Positions 7,296-15,699 of a stretch of 64,000 nucleotides of DNA are shown one piece after another (the stretch's first letter is position 1; each line of letters opens with the position of its first letter). This DNA is from an uncultured Vampirovibrio sp. (GTDB lineage Bacteria; Cyanobacteriota; Vampirovibrionia; Gastranaerophilales; Gastranaerophilaceae). The stretch lies in NCBI GenBank assembly GCA_910584405.1, contig CAJUAL010000011.1, positions 1 to 64,000 of the forward strand. The letters run 5' to 3'. Made by a program: the position numbers and the translations under genes. The notes under the pieces were generated by a model, which was not told the DNA's origin, made no database searches, and worked only from the letters and a program-made list of their open reading frames with translations.

Positions 7296-9089
7296 ATGAG
7301 TGAAAGTAAGAAGGTTAGTTTTACAACACAAAATCGTTTAATAATTTTCGGGCTTGTTTTAAGTACTTTATTAATTATGGCAATAGCAGTTTTTGCTGTA
7401 ATCAATATTCAAAAAAATCTTAATGAAAGCTATCAGAATTTCGGGCAGGTTATGTCAAAAATTCTGGCAATTGAAAGTGTAGAATTAACCAAAGATGCTT
7501 CCAAACAGCAGACTTATAATTTGTTAAAAACACATTCTGATTCTATTTTGAAATCACATCAGGATATTGTTTTTATCGAGTTTAGAGATAGTGCGGGGAA
7601 ACTTATTTATAAGGTTCAAAACCCGTCACGTCAAAATTCTAAGCGTCCGAATCTTTCTGTAACTTCTCCTATGATTAATTTATCTGATAATACTAATTTA
7701 GGTTCTGTTACTGTCGGGTTATCAGGGTCATTAGTCGGAAAAGTTTCATCAACCACAAGAGCATCAATTTTGTTTGTTTTTGTAATTGTTTGGCTTGTTT
7801 TTGCGTTTGTAATTTTGATAAATACTTACCTCATTACCCGTGAATTAAGAATTTTGCATGATGGTGTTCAAAAGATTTCATCCGGAGAATTTGGGTATAA
7901 AATCGAAGGTAAAGATGTCAGTGACGAAGTTCAGGAACTTTTTAACGCGTTTAATAATATGTCTTCAAGGTTAAATTTATATGAAGAACAAAATATCGAA
8001 CAATTAACTTTGGAAAGAAATAAACTTGAAGCAGTGTTATTAAGTATTGCAAACGGTGTTGTGGTTTGTGACAATAATGATGAAGTTGTTCTTGTTAATA
8101 ATCATGCTAAAGAGTTATTGGAGCTTGAAGGTGATGAGCTTTTAGATACGAATATTCAAAATTATGTTGATACCGAAGGTGAGTACTGTTTTAACGAAAA
8201 AATTGAAGAGTATAAAAAACTTTCACTGGAAGAAAAATCTTCAAAGCCTGTCACGTTTAACATAACTATAGATAACAGGGTTATCAAATCAATAATTTCG
8301 CCAATGTTTACAAGAAATGGTGATTATGTAGGTTATATAATCGTTCTGATTGATGTTACACGTGAAACAGAAATGGATCAAATGAAATCTCAGTTTATTT
8401 CAAATGTTTCCCATGAATTAAGAACTCCTGTAACTGTTTTAAGAAGCTATATTGATACTTTGTATAATTATGGTGACGAGTTTGACGCTGACACTAAAAA
8501 AGAATTTATAGGAACTTTGAATACCGAAATTATAAGACTTAACAGTATGGTTAATGATATTTTGGATTTCTCAAGATTGGATTCTAACGCGAAGATTGAG
8601 AAAAATGAAAATGATTTATCTCAGCTAGTTGATGCTTGTGTTTCGCAAGTAGGTGTTTTGTTAAAAGAGCATAATTTAAGTATTGAAGTCGAAAAAGAAA
8701 ATGATATTCCGCTGTTAATGTTTAACTATGACAGTATTTCAAGAGCGTTGACAAATTATCTTTCAAATGCGATTAAATATGCCCCGCAAGATTCTACAAT
8801 TTTAGTTAAACTTTATAAAGAACCTGAAAATAATCGAGTAACCGTAACCGTAAGAGATGAAGGTATAGGGATTGCACCTGAGTTTCAAAAGAAAGTTTTT
8901 GAAAGATTTTACCGTGTAGAAAACAAAACCCATAGTGTAAAAGGAACAGGACTTGGGTTACATCTTGTAAAGACAACTATTGAAAAACATCATCACGGGC
9001 AGGTTTTTGTAATATCTCAGCCAAACTGCGGTTCAACTTTCGGATTCAGTCTGCCGATTGATTTAATAGAAGATGATGAGCTTATTTAG
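7296..9089 (+). CDS. Membrane sensor histidine kinase (HAMP-PAS-HisKA-HATPase)
   Basis: Sensor kinase of 597 residues in the WalK/PhoR/NblS architecture. It has a first transmembrane helix at about 15-38, an extracytoplasmic domain of about 120 residues, a second helix at about 158-180, a HAMP segment, and a PAS-like domain (about 245-350). The dimerisation domain follows with phosphoacceptor His in NVSHELRTPV (His about 373). The ATPase domain shows RDEGIGI, ERFYRVE and GTGLGLHLVK. No response regulator is adjacent, so it is an orphan in this window. The gene ends 8 bp inside the convergent prepilin gene. The signal sensed cannot be read from sequence. Confidence 0.93.
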   Translation: MSESKKVSFTTQNRLIIFGLVLSTLLIMAIAVFAVINIQKNLNESYQNFGQVMSKILAIESVELTKDASKQQTYNLLKTHSDSILKSHQDIVFIEFRDSAGKLIYKVQNPSRQNSKRPNLSVTSPMINLSDNTNLGSVTVGLSGSLVGKVSSTTRASILFVFVIVWLVFAFVILINTYLITRELRILHDGVQKISSGEFGYKIEGKDVSDEVQELFNAFNNMSSRLNLYEEQNIEQLTLERNKLEAVLLSIANGVVVCDNNDEVVLVNNHAKELLELEGDELLDTNIQNYVDTEGEYCFNEKIEEYKKLSLEEKSSKPVTFNITIDNRVIKSIISPMFTRNGDYVGYIIVLIDVTRETEMDQMKSQFISNVSHELRTPVTVLRSYIDTLYNYGDEFDADTKKEFIGTLNTEIIRLNSMVNDILDFSRLDSNAKIEKNENDLSQLVDACVSQVGVLLKEHNLSIEVEKENDIPLLMFNYDSISRALTNYLSNAIKYAPQDSTILVKLYKEPENNRVTVTVRDEGIGIAPEFQKKVFERFYRVENKTHSVKGTGLGLHLVKTTIEKHHHGQVFVISQPNCGSTFGFSLPIDLIEDDELI

Positions 9090-9726
9090 GTAATTTTTCA
9101 AAATAAGATTTGTCATTTAATGCTTTGTAGGTACAGCCAATTCCCATTTCTGCAGTTTCTGCACCTGGACATTTTGAGTAATAAGTTTTGAATCCGTTTT
9201 TAATATAATCATTTTCACCGAGAGGAACAAGTGTTTGAGTATCAGGATTATATACCCAGAAAAATACATCTTGACCGTATCTGTCAGGTTTGTTTTTCCA
9301 GCCATTAATATCTATTGCAAGTAATGAATGATGTGGTATGTTTATTTGCCCAATCCATAAAACCATTCCATCAAATAGACAATATGGGGATAGTAATTTT
9401 GAATCGGCAGCATGAGTTGTTGGGAATTTACCTAAGTAGTTTTTATAATTAGCGTTGGCTGCACTTGTTGGAATTTTACATCCGCCATTTTTAAAATATG
9501 AATGAATGGTTTGGTAATCGCCTTTACTAATTATTTCATCAATGTTAAGTTCATCAGCTTTCATTCGCATTGTAGCTTGTTGTATAATTGCGTTTGCTTT
9601 TTGTAGTTGTGTTCTTAATTTATTAGCTCTATATTTTGTGACTAGTCCCGGAATAGTCATTGCCGCAACCACTCCGATAATCCCGAGGGTAATAAGAATT
9701 TCTGCTAACGTTAATCCTTTTTTCAT
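9082..9726 (-). CDS. Prepilin-like protein (type IV pilin/pseudopilin N-terminus), XRE-paired
   Basis: Secreted or surface pilin-like protein of about 214 residues. The start at 9726 (MKKGLTLAEILITLG) is chosen because it follows AGGCAGG at proper spacing; an upstream TTG extension to 9786 is not needed. The prepilin peptidase site is KKG|LTLAE with Glu5, followed by one hydrophobic helix. The C-terminal part has a DINGWKNKPDRYGQDVF segment matching the D-x-N-G-x(2,4)-P-[ND]-x2-G-x-D-x-F motif shared by all seven paralogues here, possibly a metal-binding loop as in GspG-type pseudopilins. It is head-to-head with a small XRE regulator at 9836 and shares operator-like palindromes with it. Confidence 0.88.
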   Translation of the reverse strand: MKKGLTLAEILITLGIIGVVAAMTIPGLVTKYRANKLRTQLQKANAIIQQATMRMKADELNIDEIISKGDYQTIHSYFKNGGCKIPTSAANANYKNYLGKFPTTHAADSKLLSPYCLFDGMVLWIGQINIPHHSLLAIDINGWKNKPDRYGQDVFFWVYNPDTQTLVPLGENDYIKNGFKTYYSKCPGAETAEMGIGCTYKALNDKSYFEKLPK

Positions 9727-9758
9727 ATACCTGCCTTTCAAAGTTTTATTAAAAAACT

Positions 9759-9774
9759 TTATCACTAGTAATAA
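9759..9774. promoter_or_regulatory. Operator-like palindrome O1 (prepilin/XRE pair 1)
   Basis: TTATCACTAGTAATAA is a near-perfect 16-bp palindrome, 33 bp upstream of the prepilin start. It recurs with two changes at 9822-9837, a start-to-start spacing of 63 bp (about six helical turns). It is likely a repressor site for the XRE protein encoded at 9836. Confidence 0.6.
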
Positions 9775-9821
9775 ATTATTTAGCATTAATCATAAAAATA
9801 GTCAAATTAATAATATATAAC

Positions 9822-9842
9822 TTATCATTAGTAATATGATAA
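9822..9842. promoter_or_regulatory. Operator-like palindrome O2 over the XRE start codon
   Basis: TTATCATTAGTAATAT repeats the O1 sequence, and TTATCAT/ATGATAA forms a 7-bp inverted repeat that includes the ATG of the XRE gene. It lies just downstream of a TATAAC -10 (9816-9821). This placement fits autorepression. Confidence 0.6.
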
Positions 9843-10048
9843 AGTTTAAATTAGATGATTTATTTTGGGAACACAGGACGACAGCAGAAGAAGTCAGATG
9901 CGCAACAGGAATAAGCGCTTCTACTTTGTCAAATATCAGAAACGGCAAAAATATTAACATAAGTATTAAAACATTAGACAAGCTTTGCCAATATTTTAAT
10001 TGCAGTGTTTCGAGTATTTTAGAATACGAACCGAATGAAAAAATTTAG
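9836..10048 (+). CDS. Small XRE/Cro-type DNA-binding protein (pair 1)
   Basis: Regulator of 70 residues consisting of little more than a Cro/C1-type helix-turn-helix: TAEEVRCATGISASTLSNIRNGKN covers the HTH and ISIKTLDKLCQYFNCSVSSILEY the following helices. It is divergent from the prepilin gene at 9082-9726 across 109 bp that hold two copies of a 16-bp palindrome, one over its own start. This suggests it represses itself and the pilin gene. Its stop codon interlocks by 4 bp (TTAG) with the convergent downstream gene. Function in the pair is inference. Confidence 0.88.
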   Translation: MIKFKLDDLFWEHRTTAEEVRCATGISASTLSNIRNGKNINISIKTLDKLCQYFNCSVSSILEYEPNEKI

Positions 10049-10530
10049 TGCAGATAATGAATTAGTCCGAGAGCAACAATTGCTAAAAATATCACGACCC
10101 ACATTATTACGTTTGCGCTAAATGGAGTGTCTGTATTTTCACATTCGTTTTTAGTTTCAATCATTATTTTAGCAAAATCGTAAAATGATTCTGCATCATA
10201 CTCTTTTTCTTTAATATTGTAACAAGTTGCATATTCGACACTAAATTTTTTTAAAATATTTTCTTCTTTTTTAAAATTATCAGTACTTAAATCTATATCT
10301 GCCAAGATTATAACAAGACATTCAGGGTGTTGTTCCGAAAAATAAAGTATTCTTTGTTTATCAATATTTTCATTGTAGTAATCAACTGCAATTATATCAA
10401 TTTTTTCTTCAGCAGGAAGCTCATCATTTATAGAATATACCCCTGTTAATATGGTATTTTCACAAGTGGCAAAATATTCTTTATAATATTCTTCACTAAA
10501 AGTTCCGTTTGAGATTACTGCTATGTTCAT
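10045..10530 (-). CDS. Hypothetical tail-anchored protein
   Basis: Unrecognised protein of 161 residues with a soluble N-terminal part (about 1-130) and one C-terminal membrane helix (about 138-157, VIMWVVIFLAIVALGLI) leaving a very short tail. The N-terminal alternation of beta strands (MNIAVISNG, IDIIAVDYY, CLVIILADIDL) suggests a Rossmann or receiver-like alpha/beta fold, but no catalytic motif is seen. AAAGGAAA precedes the ATG. It lies 45 bp downstream of the TPR gene on the same strand, so the two are probably co-transcribed. Confidence 0.8.
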   Translation of the reverse strand: MNIAVISNGTFSEEYYKEYFATCENTILTGVYSINDELPAEEKIDIIAVDYYNENIDKQRILYFSEQHPECLVIILADIDLSTDNFKKEENILKKFSVEYATCYNIKEKEYDAESFYDFAKIMIETKNECENTDTPFSANVIMWVVIFLAIVALGLIHYLH

Positions 10531-10575
10531 ATAAATTTCCTTTAATTTTTGTACAGTAGTTGCTTCATTTATTCT

Positions 10576-12177
10576 CTAGTCAAACAAAGCGTTGATTTTA
10601 TCAATAATATCTTGTGGATCGATTTCGTTTGTAATCTTATTTACATCTTGCGCGATTTGGTATAATTTTGCGGCTTCAATTTTATCACCTGTTATCGCAA
10701 TTGAGCGAGCTAAGTTGAAATGCGCAAGAGCGTAATTCGGATTGCATTCAACTGATTTTTTGAACATTTCCATAGCTTTTTGTACTCTGCCTAAATCATC
10801 GAGATAGATTACGCCAAGATTGTTGTAAGCTATATCGTAATTCTTATCAAATTGGATGGCAAGTTCATATTCTCTTATTGCTTCATCAGTATCGCCTTTT
10901 CCCCAGTATAAGAAACCTAAATTACAGTGAATTTTAGCGTTTTGCGGGTCTAAATCAAGTGCGTTTCTGTAAATTGCAAGCGCGTTTTCATAGTCTTCTT
11001 TATCATAAAATGCACTGCCTAAGTTTACATAAATATCAATGTCTTCAGGTGTTAATAAATAAGCGCTTTGGTAGGATGTAATTGCTGCATCCAAATCCTG
11101 TTTAGCTTCTTGAAATACAAAACCTAACGTTTGATTAACAACACTTGTCCATTCCTTGCTCGGGTTCAGTGTAATTGCTGTTTGAAAATGTGAAACAGCA
11201 CCGTCAACATCACCTTTAACATATAAAATATTTGCTAAATTTGAATGAAATTCAGGCATATTTGGCATAATTTGAATAAGTTTTTTATAAATTTCAGCAG
11301 CATTATCGTAATCGCCCAAATCTTCGTATGCTTTACATAAATGGCGATATGCAGGAATATTTAAGTTATCAAGCCAGATTGCCATTTTGTATTCTGTAAT
11401 TGCGTTTTCAAATTGTCCCAGAGTTGAATATATATCACCCAGCAAACAATACAGCGGAACAAATCCCGGAGCTTTTTCTACTGCTTCGATATAGGTATCT
11501 AAAGCTTTATCAAGACCTTTTGATTGAACCATTGTATAGCCTTTTACAAGTATCGGAAGGAATTTAATATAAGTCAGGCCTTCTTTAACTTTTTTGATTG
11601 CTTCTTTATCAAATGGCAGTGTCAAGATTGACATTGTATATTCGTAAGCTGATTTAAGCTTGTTTTTAAAGATTCTGAATGATGAAATCTTATAGATATT
11701 ATGCAGAAGATAATGAGCACAAGAGCTTGCAAACGGAGCATATTGTATTGCTTTTTTTGCATTAGTTTCAGCATCTAAAAATCTTGCTTTTTTAGTATAT
11801 GCTTCGGCAAGCATATAGTAAGCTTTTGCAAATTTTGAATCTTTTGAAACTGCATTTTCAAAATAATTAACGGCTTTATCCATATCGCCTTTGTAAAATT
11901 GTGCAAGACCTATTTTGTAATAGATTTCGGCTGAATCAATGAAAGATTCAAGTGCAATTTGGTATTCTGTAATTGCTTCATCAACGTACTGGCATGATGA
12001 ATAAATGTCTAAATGCCAAGCCATGTATAAATCCCCTAAACGCAAGTGTAAATCAGCGTTTGTAGGGTCTTTTTGCAATCCTATTTGGCATAATTCTATT
12101 GCAGATTTTACGTTGCCTGTTTTAATTTCTTTTTTTATTTTTTTATCTAAAAGTTTTGTATCGTTTTTCATATTCAT
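10576..12177 (-). CDS. TPR-repeat protein
   Basis: Soluble scaffold of 533 residues built almost entirely of tetratricopeptide repeats. About ten to twelve 34-residue units are visible by the recurring pattern of A..Y..L..A..L.P and G.....A...Y, for example GQFENAITEYKMAIWLDN and GDTDEAIREYELAIQFDK. The first 60 residues also form TPR-like units with a charged start. There is no signal peptide or enzymatic domain. It is probably co-transcribed with the tail-anchored protein downstream, so it may act with it at the membrane. The start could be the second ATG six bases later. The partner is unknown. Confidence 0.9.
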   Translation of the reverse strand: MNMKNDTKLLDKKIKKEIKTGNVKSAIELCQIGLQKDPTNADLHLRLGDLYMAWHLDIYSSCQYVDEAITEYQIALESFIDSAEIYYKIGLAQFYKGDMDKAVNYFENAVSKDSKFAKAYYMLAEAYTKKARFLDAETNAKKAIQYAPFASSCAHYLLHNIYKISSFRIFKNKLKSAYEYTMSILTLPFDKEAIKKVKEGLTYIKFLPILVKGYTMVQSKGLDKALDTYIEAVEKAPGFVPLYCLLGDIYSTLGQFENAITEYKMAIWLDNLNIPAYRHLCKAYEDLGDYDNAAEIYKKLIQIMPNMPEFHSNLANILYVKGDVDGAVSHFQTAITLNPSKEWTSVVNQTLGFVFQEAKQDLDAAITSYQSAYLLTPEDIDIYVNLGSAFYDKEDYENALAIYRNALDLDPQNAKIHCNLGFLYWGKGDTDEAIREYELAIQFDKNYDIAYNNLGVIYLDDLGRVQKAMEMFKKSVECNPNYALAHFNLARSIAITGDKIEAAKLYQIAQDVNKITNEIDPQDIIDKINALFD

Positions 12178-12251
12178 ATAAATTAAGCTCTTCTTTTATT
12201 TATTTTAATTAATTATTTATAAAAAAGCAAGTTAATTAACATACTTTCGTG

Positions 12252-12257
12252 TATAAT
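12252..12257 (+). promoter_or_regulatory. -10 box upstream of the homocitrate-synthase-like gene
   Basis: TATAAT 27 nt before the ATG at 12284. Here an SD (GAGGAT) follows, so this gene is leadered, in contrast to the leaderless set. Confidence 0.5.
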
Positions 12258-12283
12258 ATAGTTTATTAGAATGAGGATTAAAT

Positions 12284-13594
12284 ATGACAGATAACAGAAT
12301 TTATTTTGTAGACGTAACAAACAGAGATGGTGTTCAAACTTCACGTTTAGGTTTAGCAAAGCTTCAAAAAACAATAATAAACTTAATGCTGAATGATATG
12401 GGAATAACCCAGTCAGAGTTCGGGTTTCCTACCACAAAGCACGAACTTAACTATTTGAACGGAAATTTAGAACTTGTTAAACGCGGAGTTATTTCTACAA
12501 CAAAACTTTCAGGCTGGATGCGCGGTATTGCAAGTGATGTTGAAGAATCATTTAGAAGTGTTCCGAATTTAGAAAATGTTAATCTGTCACAATCAACATC
12601 AGAGCAAATGATTAATGGTAAATATATGGGTAAAAAGACTCCTGATGATATCATTAAGATGACCAAAGAAGCTGTAGAATGCGCTGTTGATAAGGGTGCA
12701 AAAATTATCGGAGTGAACGCGGAAGATGCTTCACGCAGTGATATTGATTATCTGATTAAGTATGCTACAGAAGCTAAAAAATCAGGTGCTTACAGATTCA
12801 GATACTGCGATACTTTAGGTTTTGAAGATCCTCAGACAACTTATGACAGAATTTATAAGATAGCAAAAGCTACTCAAATGCCGATAGAGCTTCACTTCCA
12901 TAATGATTTGGGAATGGCAGTTGCTTGTTCTGTGATGGGAGCAAGAGCTGCAATTGATGCGGGAGTTGATGCTTATATTAATACTGCGATAAACGGAATG
13001 GGGGAAAGAGCCGGAAATGCTGATTTGGTATCGTGCTTGCTGGCATGTTTAAAATCGGCGGGATTTAAAGATAAGTATAAAATTGATGAAAATATTCGTC
13101 TTGATAAAGCTTGGGAACTTGCGAAATATACAGCTTACGCCTTCGGTGTTGATATTCCGATAAATCAGCCTGCTGTTGGTGATAACGCGTTTGCCCATGA
13201 ATCAGGCATTCATGCTGACGGAGCTTTGAAAGACAGAAGAAATTATGAACTTTATGATTTTGAAGAGCTAGGACGCGGTGAGCCTGAAATTATTGAAACG
13301 GGAAGAATGATTACAACAGGTGAGTACGGCGGAATTAAAGGTTTTAGAAACGTTTATAATAACCTTGAAATCGAGTTTAAAGATGAACATGAAGCAAGAA
13401 ATATCTTGGAACTTGCACGTTACGCGAACGTTCATACCCAAAAACCTTTAACAACGAGTGAATTAAGATTCATTTATTACTTCCCTGATATTGCGGCACA
13501 AGTGATGACAGTGTCACCATATTATGAACCGCTCGGTGCAATAAAAGAACGTGTAGAAGCGCAGATGAAGAATCCGCCTGTCGGTGTTATTTAA
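12284..13594 (+). CDS. Homocitrate/2-isopropylmalate synthase family enzyme (DRE-TIM)
   Basis: Acyl-CoA-dependent Claisen-condensing enzyme of 436 residues. The N-terminal NRDGVQTSR (residues 13-21) carries the substrate-binding Arg and metal-binding Asp. HFHNDLGMA (about 203) supplies the two metal-binding histidines, and NGMGERAGNADL the conserved GxGERxGNA block. NAFAHESGIHADGALKDR follows. The C-terminal regulatory LeuA dimer domain is short or absent, as in NifV/homocitrate synthases and AksA. The product (homocitrate, isopropylmalate or citramalate) cannot be fixed from sequence. No leuBCD or lysine genes are adjacent. The stop overlaps the ATG of the next XRE gene (TAATG), so the two are coupled. 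Confidence 0.88.
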   Translation: MTDNRIYFVDVTNRDGVQTSRLGLAKLQKTIINLMLNDMGITQSEFGFPTTKHELNYLNGNLELVKRGVISTTKLSGWMRGIASDVEESFRSVPNLENVNLSQSTSEQMINGKYMGKKTPDDIIKMTKEAVECAVDKGAKIIGVNAEDASRSDIDYLIKYATEAKKSGAYRFRYCDTLGFEDPQTTYDRIYKIAKATQMPIELHFHNDLGMAVACSVMGARAAIDAGVDAYINTAINGMGERAGNADLVSCLLACLKSAGFKDKYKIDENIRLDKAWELAKYTAYAFGVDIPINQPAVGDNAFAHESGIHADGALKDRRNYELYDFEELGRGEPEIIETGRMITTGEYGGIKGFRNVYNNLEIEFKDEHEARNILELARYANVHTQKPLTTSELRFIYYFPDIAAQVMTVSPYYEPLGAIKERVEAQMKNPPVGVI

Positions 13595-13821
13595 TGAATA
13601 ATAAGCCAACCAACGTAACAAAGGAATTTGGATTGAAAGTTAAACTTGAGAGAGTGAAAAGAAATATTTCTCAGGAAAAGTTAGCTGAGCTGGCTGATGT
13701 AAACCGAGGTACTATCAGCACGATTGAAAGAGCACTTAGTATTCCCTCAATCGAAACAGCTGCTTGTATTGCGAATGCCCTTGGTATTGAGCTTTATAAA
13801 TTATTTATTTTTGAAGATTAA
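13594..13821 (+). CDS. XRE-family regulator coupled to the DRE-TIM enzyme
   Basis: A 75-residue Cro/C1 helix-turn-helix protein (LKVKLERVKRNISQEKLAELADVNRGTISTIERALSIPSIETAACIANALGIELYKLF). It starts within the stop codon of the preceding gene, so the two are translationally coupled. Unlike the four other XRE genes in the window it is not divergent from a prepilin gene. It may control its own operon. It ends flush against the convergent downstream gene. Confidence 0.9.
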   Translation: MNNKPTNVTKEFGLKVKLERVKRNISQEKLAELADVNRGTISTIERALSIPSIETAACIANALGIELYKLFIFED

Positions 13822-14547
13822 TTACTTAATAGAATAATCGATTCCGTGTTTTTGAAATAATGCATTGAAAAAGTCTTTATTTTCAATGACGCTTTCTGCT
13901 GTTAATTTCATATCTACAGCACCAATAAACGGATGGTTTTTCTGTTCTTTTCGTTCAAGAACTTTGGTAATATAATCCTTAGCAATTGTATTGGTTTCTC
14001 TAACCATTGCTCGTTGCTCTTCTGCCGGTGGGTTTTGTGAGATTCGTTCTAAAAGTTCTATAGCTTGTTTTGTTAAATCATTAACAAAGTTTTCGCTATT
14101 TTGAACAATTGACCTTAATATATTATTTCTGCTCTCAAAAGCTTTTACATTTGGAATAAATTTATATTTTGAATGAAAATAGACTGCTGTATCTTTTGAT
14201 AAAATATCAAATTGGTTGATATTATTTTCAAGCATTGCGATAATACTTGAGAGACGCATTATTTCTCCAAATCTGAAATTTCTTAATTTAGAACTTCTAT
14301 ATTCGGGTTCAACTTCCATAAAAAAGCCGAACATTTTTTGATGTTCTTTGTCTATTGAAAAGATTTCTTGTCCTAATCTTTTACCTATTGGATTTCGAAT
14401 TTCTGTTATAAGTCTGTTAAAACCGTCATTATAAACTCTTGTCGAAGTTGTTATTTCCCCAAGCAGGTCATTCCTGGTGGTGAATGAACAAACCTGTCTT
14501 AAATCATTAGGGGCAATATTTTTTATTAATGGGGTAATTTTTGTCAT
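13822..14547 (-). CDS. Unknown protein with GNAT-acetyltransferase-like core
   Basis: Protein of 241 residues. The middle segment MFGFFMEVEPEYRSSKLRNFRFGEIMRLSSIIAML, followed about 20 residues later by AVYFHSKYKFIP, resembles a GNAT fold: a beta strand, an acetyl-CoA-binding turn region, and the terminal a..fy.k.GF strand. The canonical Q/R-x-x-G-x-G/A loop is poorly kept. The C-terminal 100 residues are helical and unassigned. It lies 32 bp downstream of mnmA on the same strand. A TATAAA-like box lies a few bases before the ATG. Function is unknown and the fold call is weak inference. Confidence 0.75.
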   Translation of the reverse strand: MTKITPLIKNIAPNDLRQVCSFTTRNDLLGEITTSTRVYNDGFNRLITEIRNPIGKRLGQEIFSIDKEHQKMFGFFMEVEPEYRSSKLRNFRFGEIMRLSSIIAMLENNINQFDILSKDTAVYFHSKYKFIPNVKAFESRNNILRSIVQNSENFVNDLTKQAIELLERISQNPPAEEQRAMVRETNTIAKDYITKVLERKEQKNHPFIGAVDMKLTAESVIENKDFFNALFQKHGIDYSIK

Positions 14548-14579
14548 ATATTTTATAATGGCAGTAAAAATATTTTTTG

Positions 14580-15629
14580 CTATATTACTCGTCCGCCCAT
14601 TATTAAATGACCGTCTTCAAGATTATAAATTACGCCAGCTTGACCTGTAGTTATTGAATTAACGGGTTCGTAAAATGTGATTTCTGCTTTATCATCAATT
14701 ATTTCAACGTGAGCTTTTTTAGCGTTCATGTTGTAGCGGATTTTTACCATAGCATCAAATTCTTTTTGCTCAATCGGGTATGAAAAATTCAAATCTTCGA
14801 TTGCCAAGCGGGTTTTAAAATCATCTTCACGTTTGCCTAAGTATACAATATTTTTCTCTGCATCAATATCAATTACATATAACGGATAAGGTGCAGCGAT
14901 TCCAATCCCTTTCCTTTGCCCGATTGTGTATTGGTAATGTCCCGTGTGGGTTCCCAGTTTTTTACCTGTCGGAATTTCTATAAAATCGCCTTTTTGTTCG
15001 CCGAATTTTTCTTTCAGATAGGATTTTGTCGTTGTCGGTTTTTGGATAAAACAAATATCCTGACTTTCTTTAGATGATTTTGGAGGTAAATCAAAATCAA
15101 TTGCAAGCTGACGAACTTGCGATTTATCATATTCATACAGCGGGAAAACAGTTTTTGACAGTTGTTTTTGACCTAATCTGTAAAGAAAATATAATTGGTC
15201 TTTATGTTCATCTTTAGCAGGGTAAAGTTTATAAACACCGTCAACAAGTCTTATGTCTGCGTAATGTCCTGTGGCAAAAATGTCGGCGCCAAGTTCATTT
15301 ATTGCGTAATCAAAAATTTCGCCCCATTTTATAAATTGGTTACAAATTATACAAGGGTTTGGGGTTCCACCGTTTTTGTAAGTGGATTCAAAATTATCTA
15401 TAACACATTTTTGAAATTTGTCACAAACATCTAAAACGTAGTGCTCGATACCGAGTTTATCTGCAACCTTTTTGGCGTTTTGACAAACCAACTCAGCAGA
15501 AGGAGTGTTTACCATTTTGCCGGTAATCCCTATAACCTTGTAACCTTTTTGCTGCAATAAAAGTGCTGTAACAGAACTGTCTATTCCGCCTGATAATGCT
15601 ACTGCCGCGATTTTTTGTTTGTTTTCCAT
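14580..15629 (-). CDS. mnmA: tRNA-specific 2-thiouridylase MnmA
   Basis: Cytosolic enzyme that activates wobble U34 of tRNA Lys/Glu/Gln with ATP and replaces O2 with sulfur. The 349-residue length fits the family. The PP-loop ALSGGIDSSVTALLL is near the N-terminus. The catalytic Cys pair sits in NPCIICNQF (about 95-101) and ESQDICFI (about 195), with the GHYQYTIGQRKGIG block between domains. No Shine-Dalgarno is seen; TATAAT preceded by TGC (extended -10) ends 6 nt before the ATG, so the mRNA is probably leaderless. Confidence 0.96.
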   Translation of the reverse strand: MENKQKIAAVALSGGIDSSVTALLLQQKGYKVIGITGKMVNTPSAELVCQNAKKVADKLGIEHYVLDVCDKFQKCVIDNFESTYKNGGTPNPCIICNQFIKWGEIFDYAINELGADIFATGHYADIRLVDGVYKLYPAKDEHKDQLYFLYRLGQKQLSKTVFPLYEYDKSQVRQLAIDFDLPPKSSKESQDICFIQKPTTTKSYLKEKFGEQKGDFIEIPTGKKLGTHTGHYQYTIGQRKGIGIAAPYPLYVIDIDAEKNIVYLGKREDDFKTRLAIEDLNFSYPIEQKEFDAMVKIRYNMNAKKAHVEIIDDKAEITFYEPVNSITTGQAGVIYNLEDGHLIMGGRVI

Positions 15630-15635
15630 AGAGTT

Positions 15636-15641
15636 ATTATA
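15636..15641 (-). promoter_or_regulatory. -10 box of a leaderless promoter (mnmA)
   Basis: On the minus strand TGC-TATAAT (extended -10) is followed by six nucleotides and the ATG at 15629. Confidence 0.6.
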
Positions 15642-15699
15642 GCATGTAAATCTTTTTTATATTACAATGTAGAAAACCGTACAAAAAAAGGAGAACATA

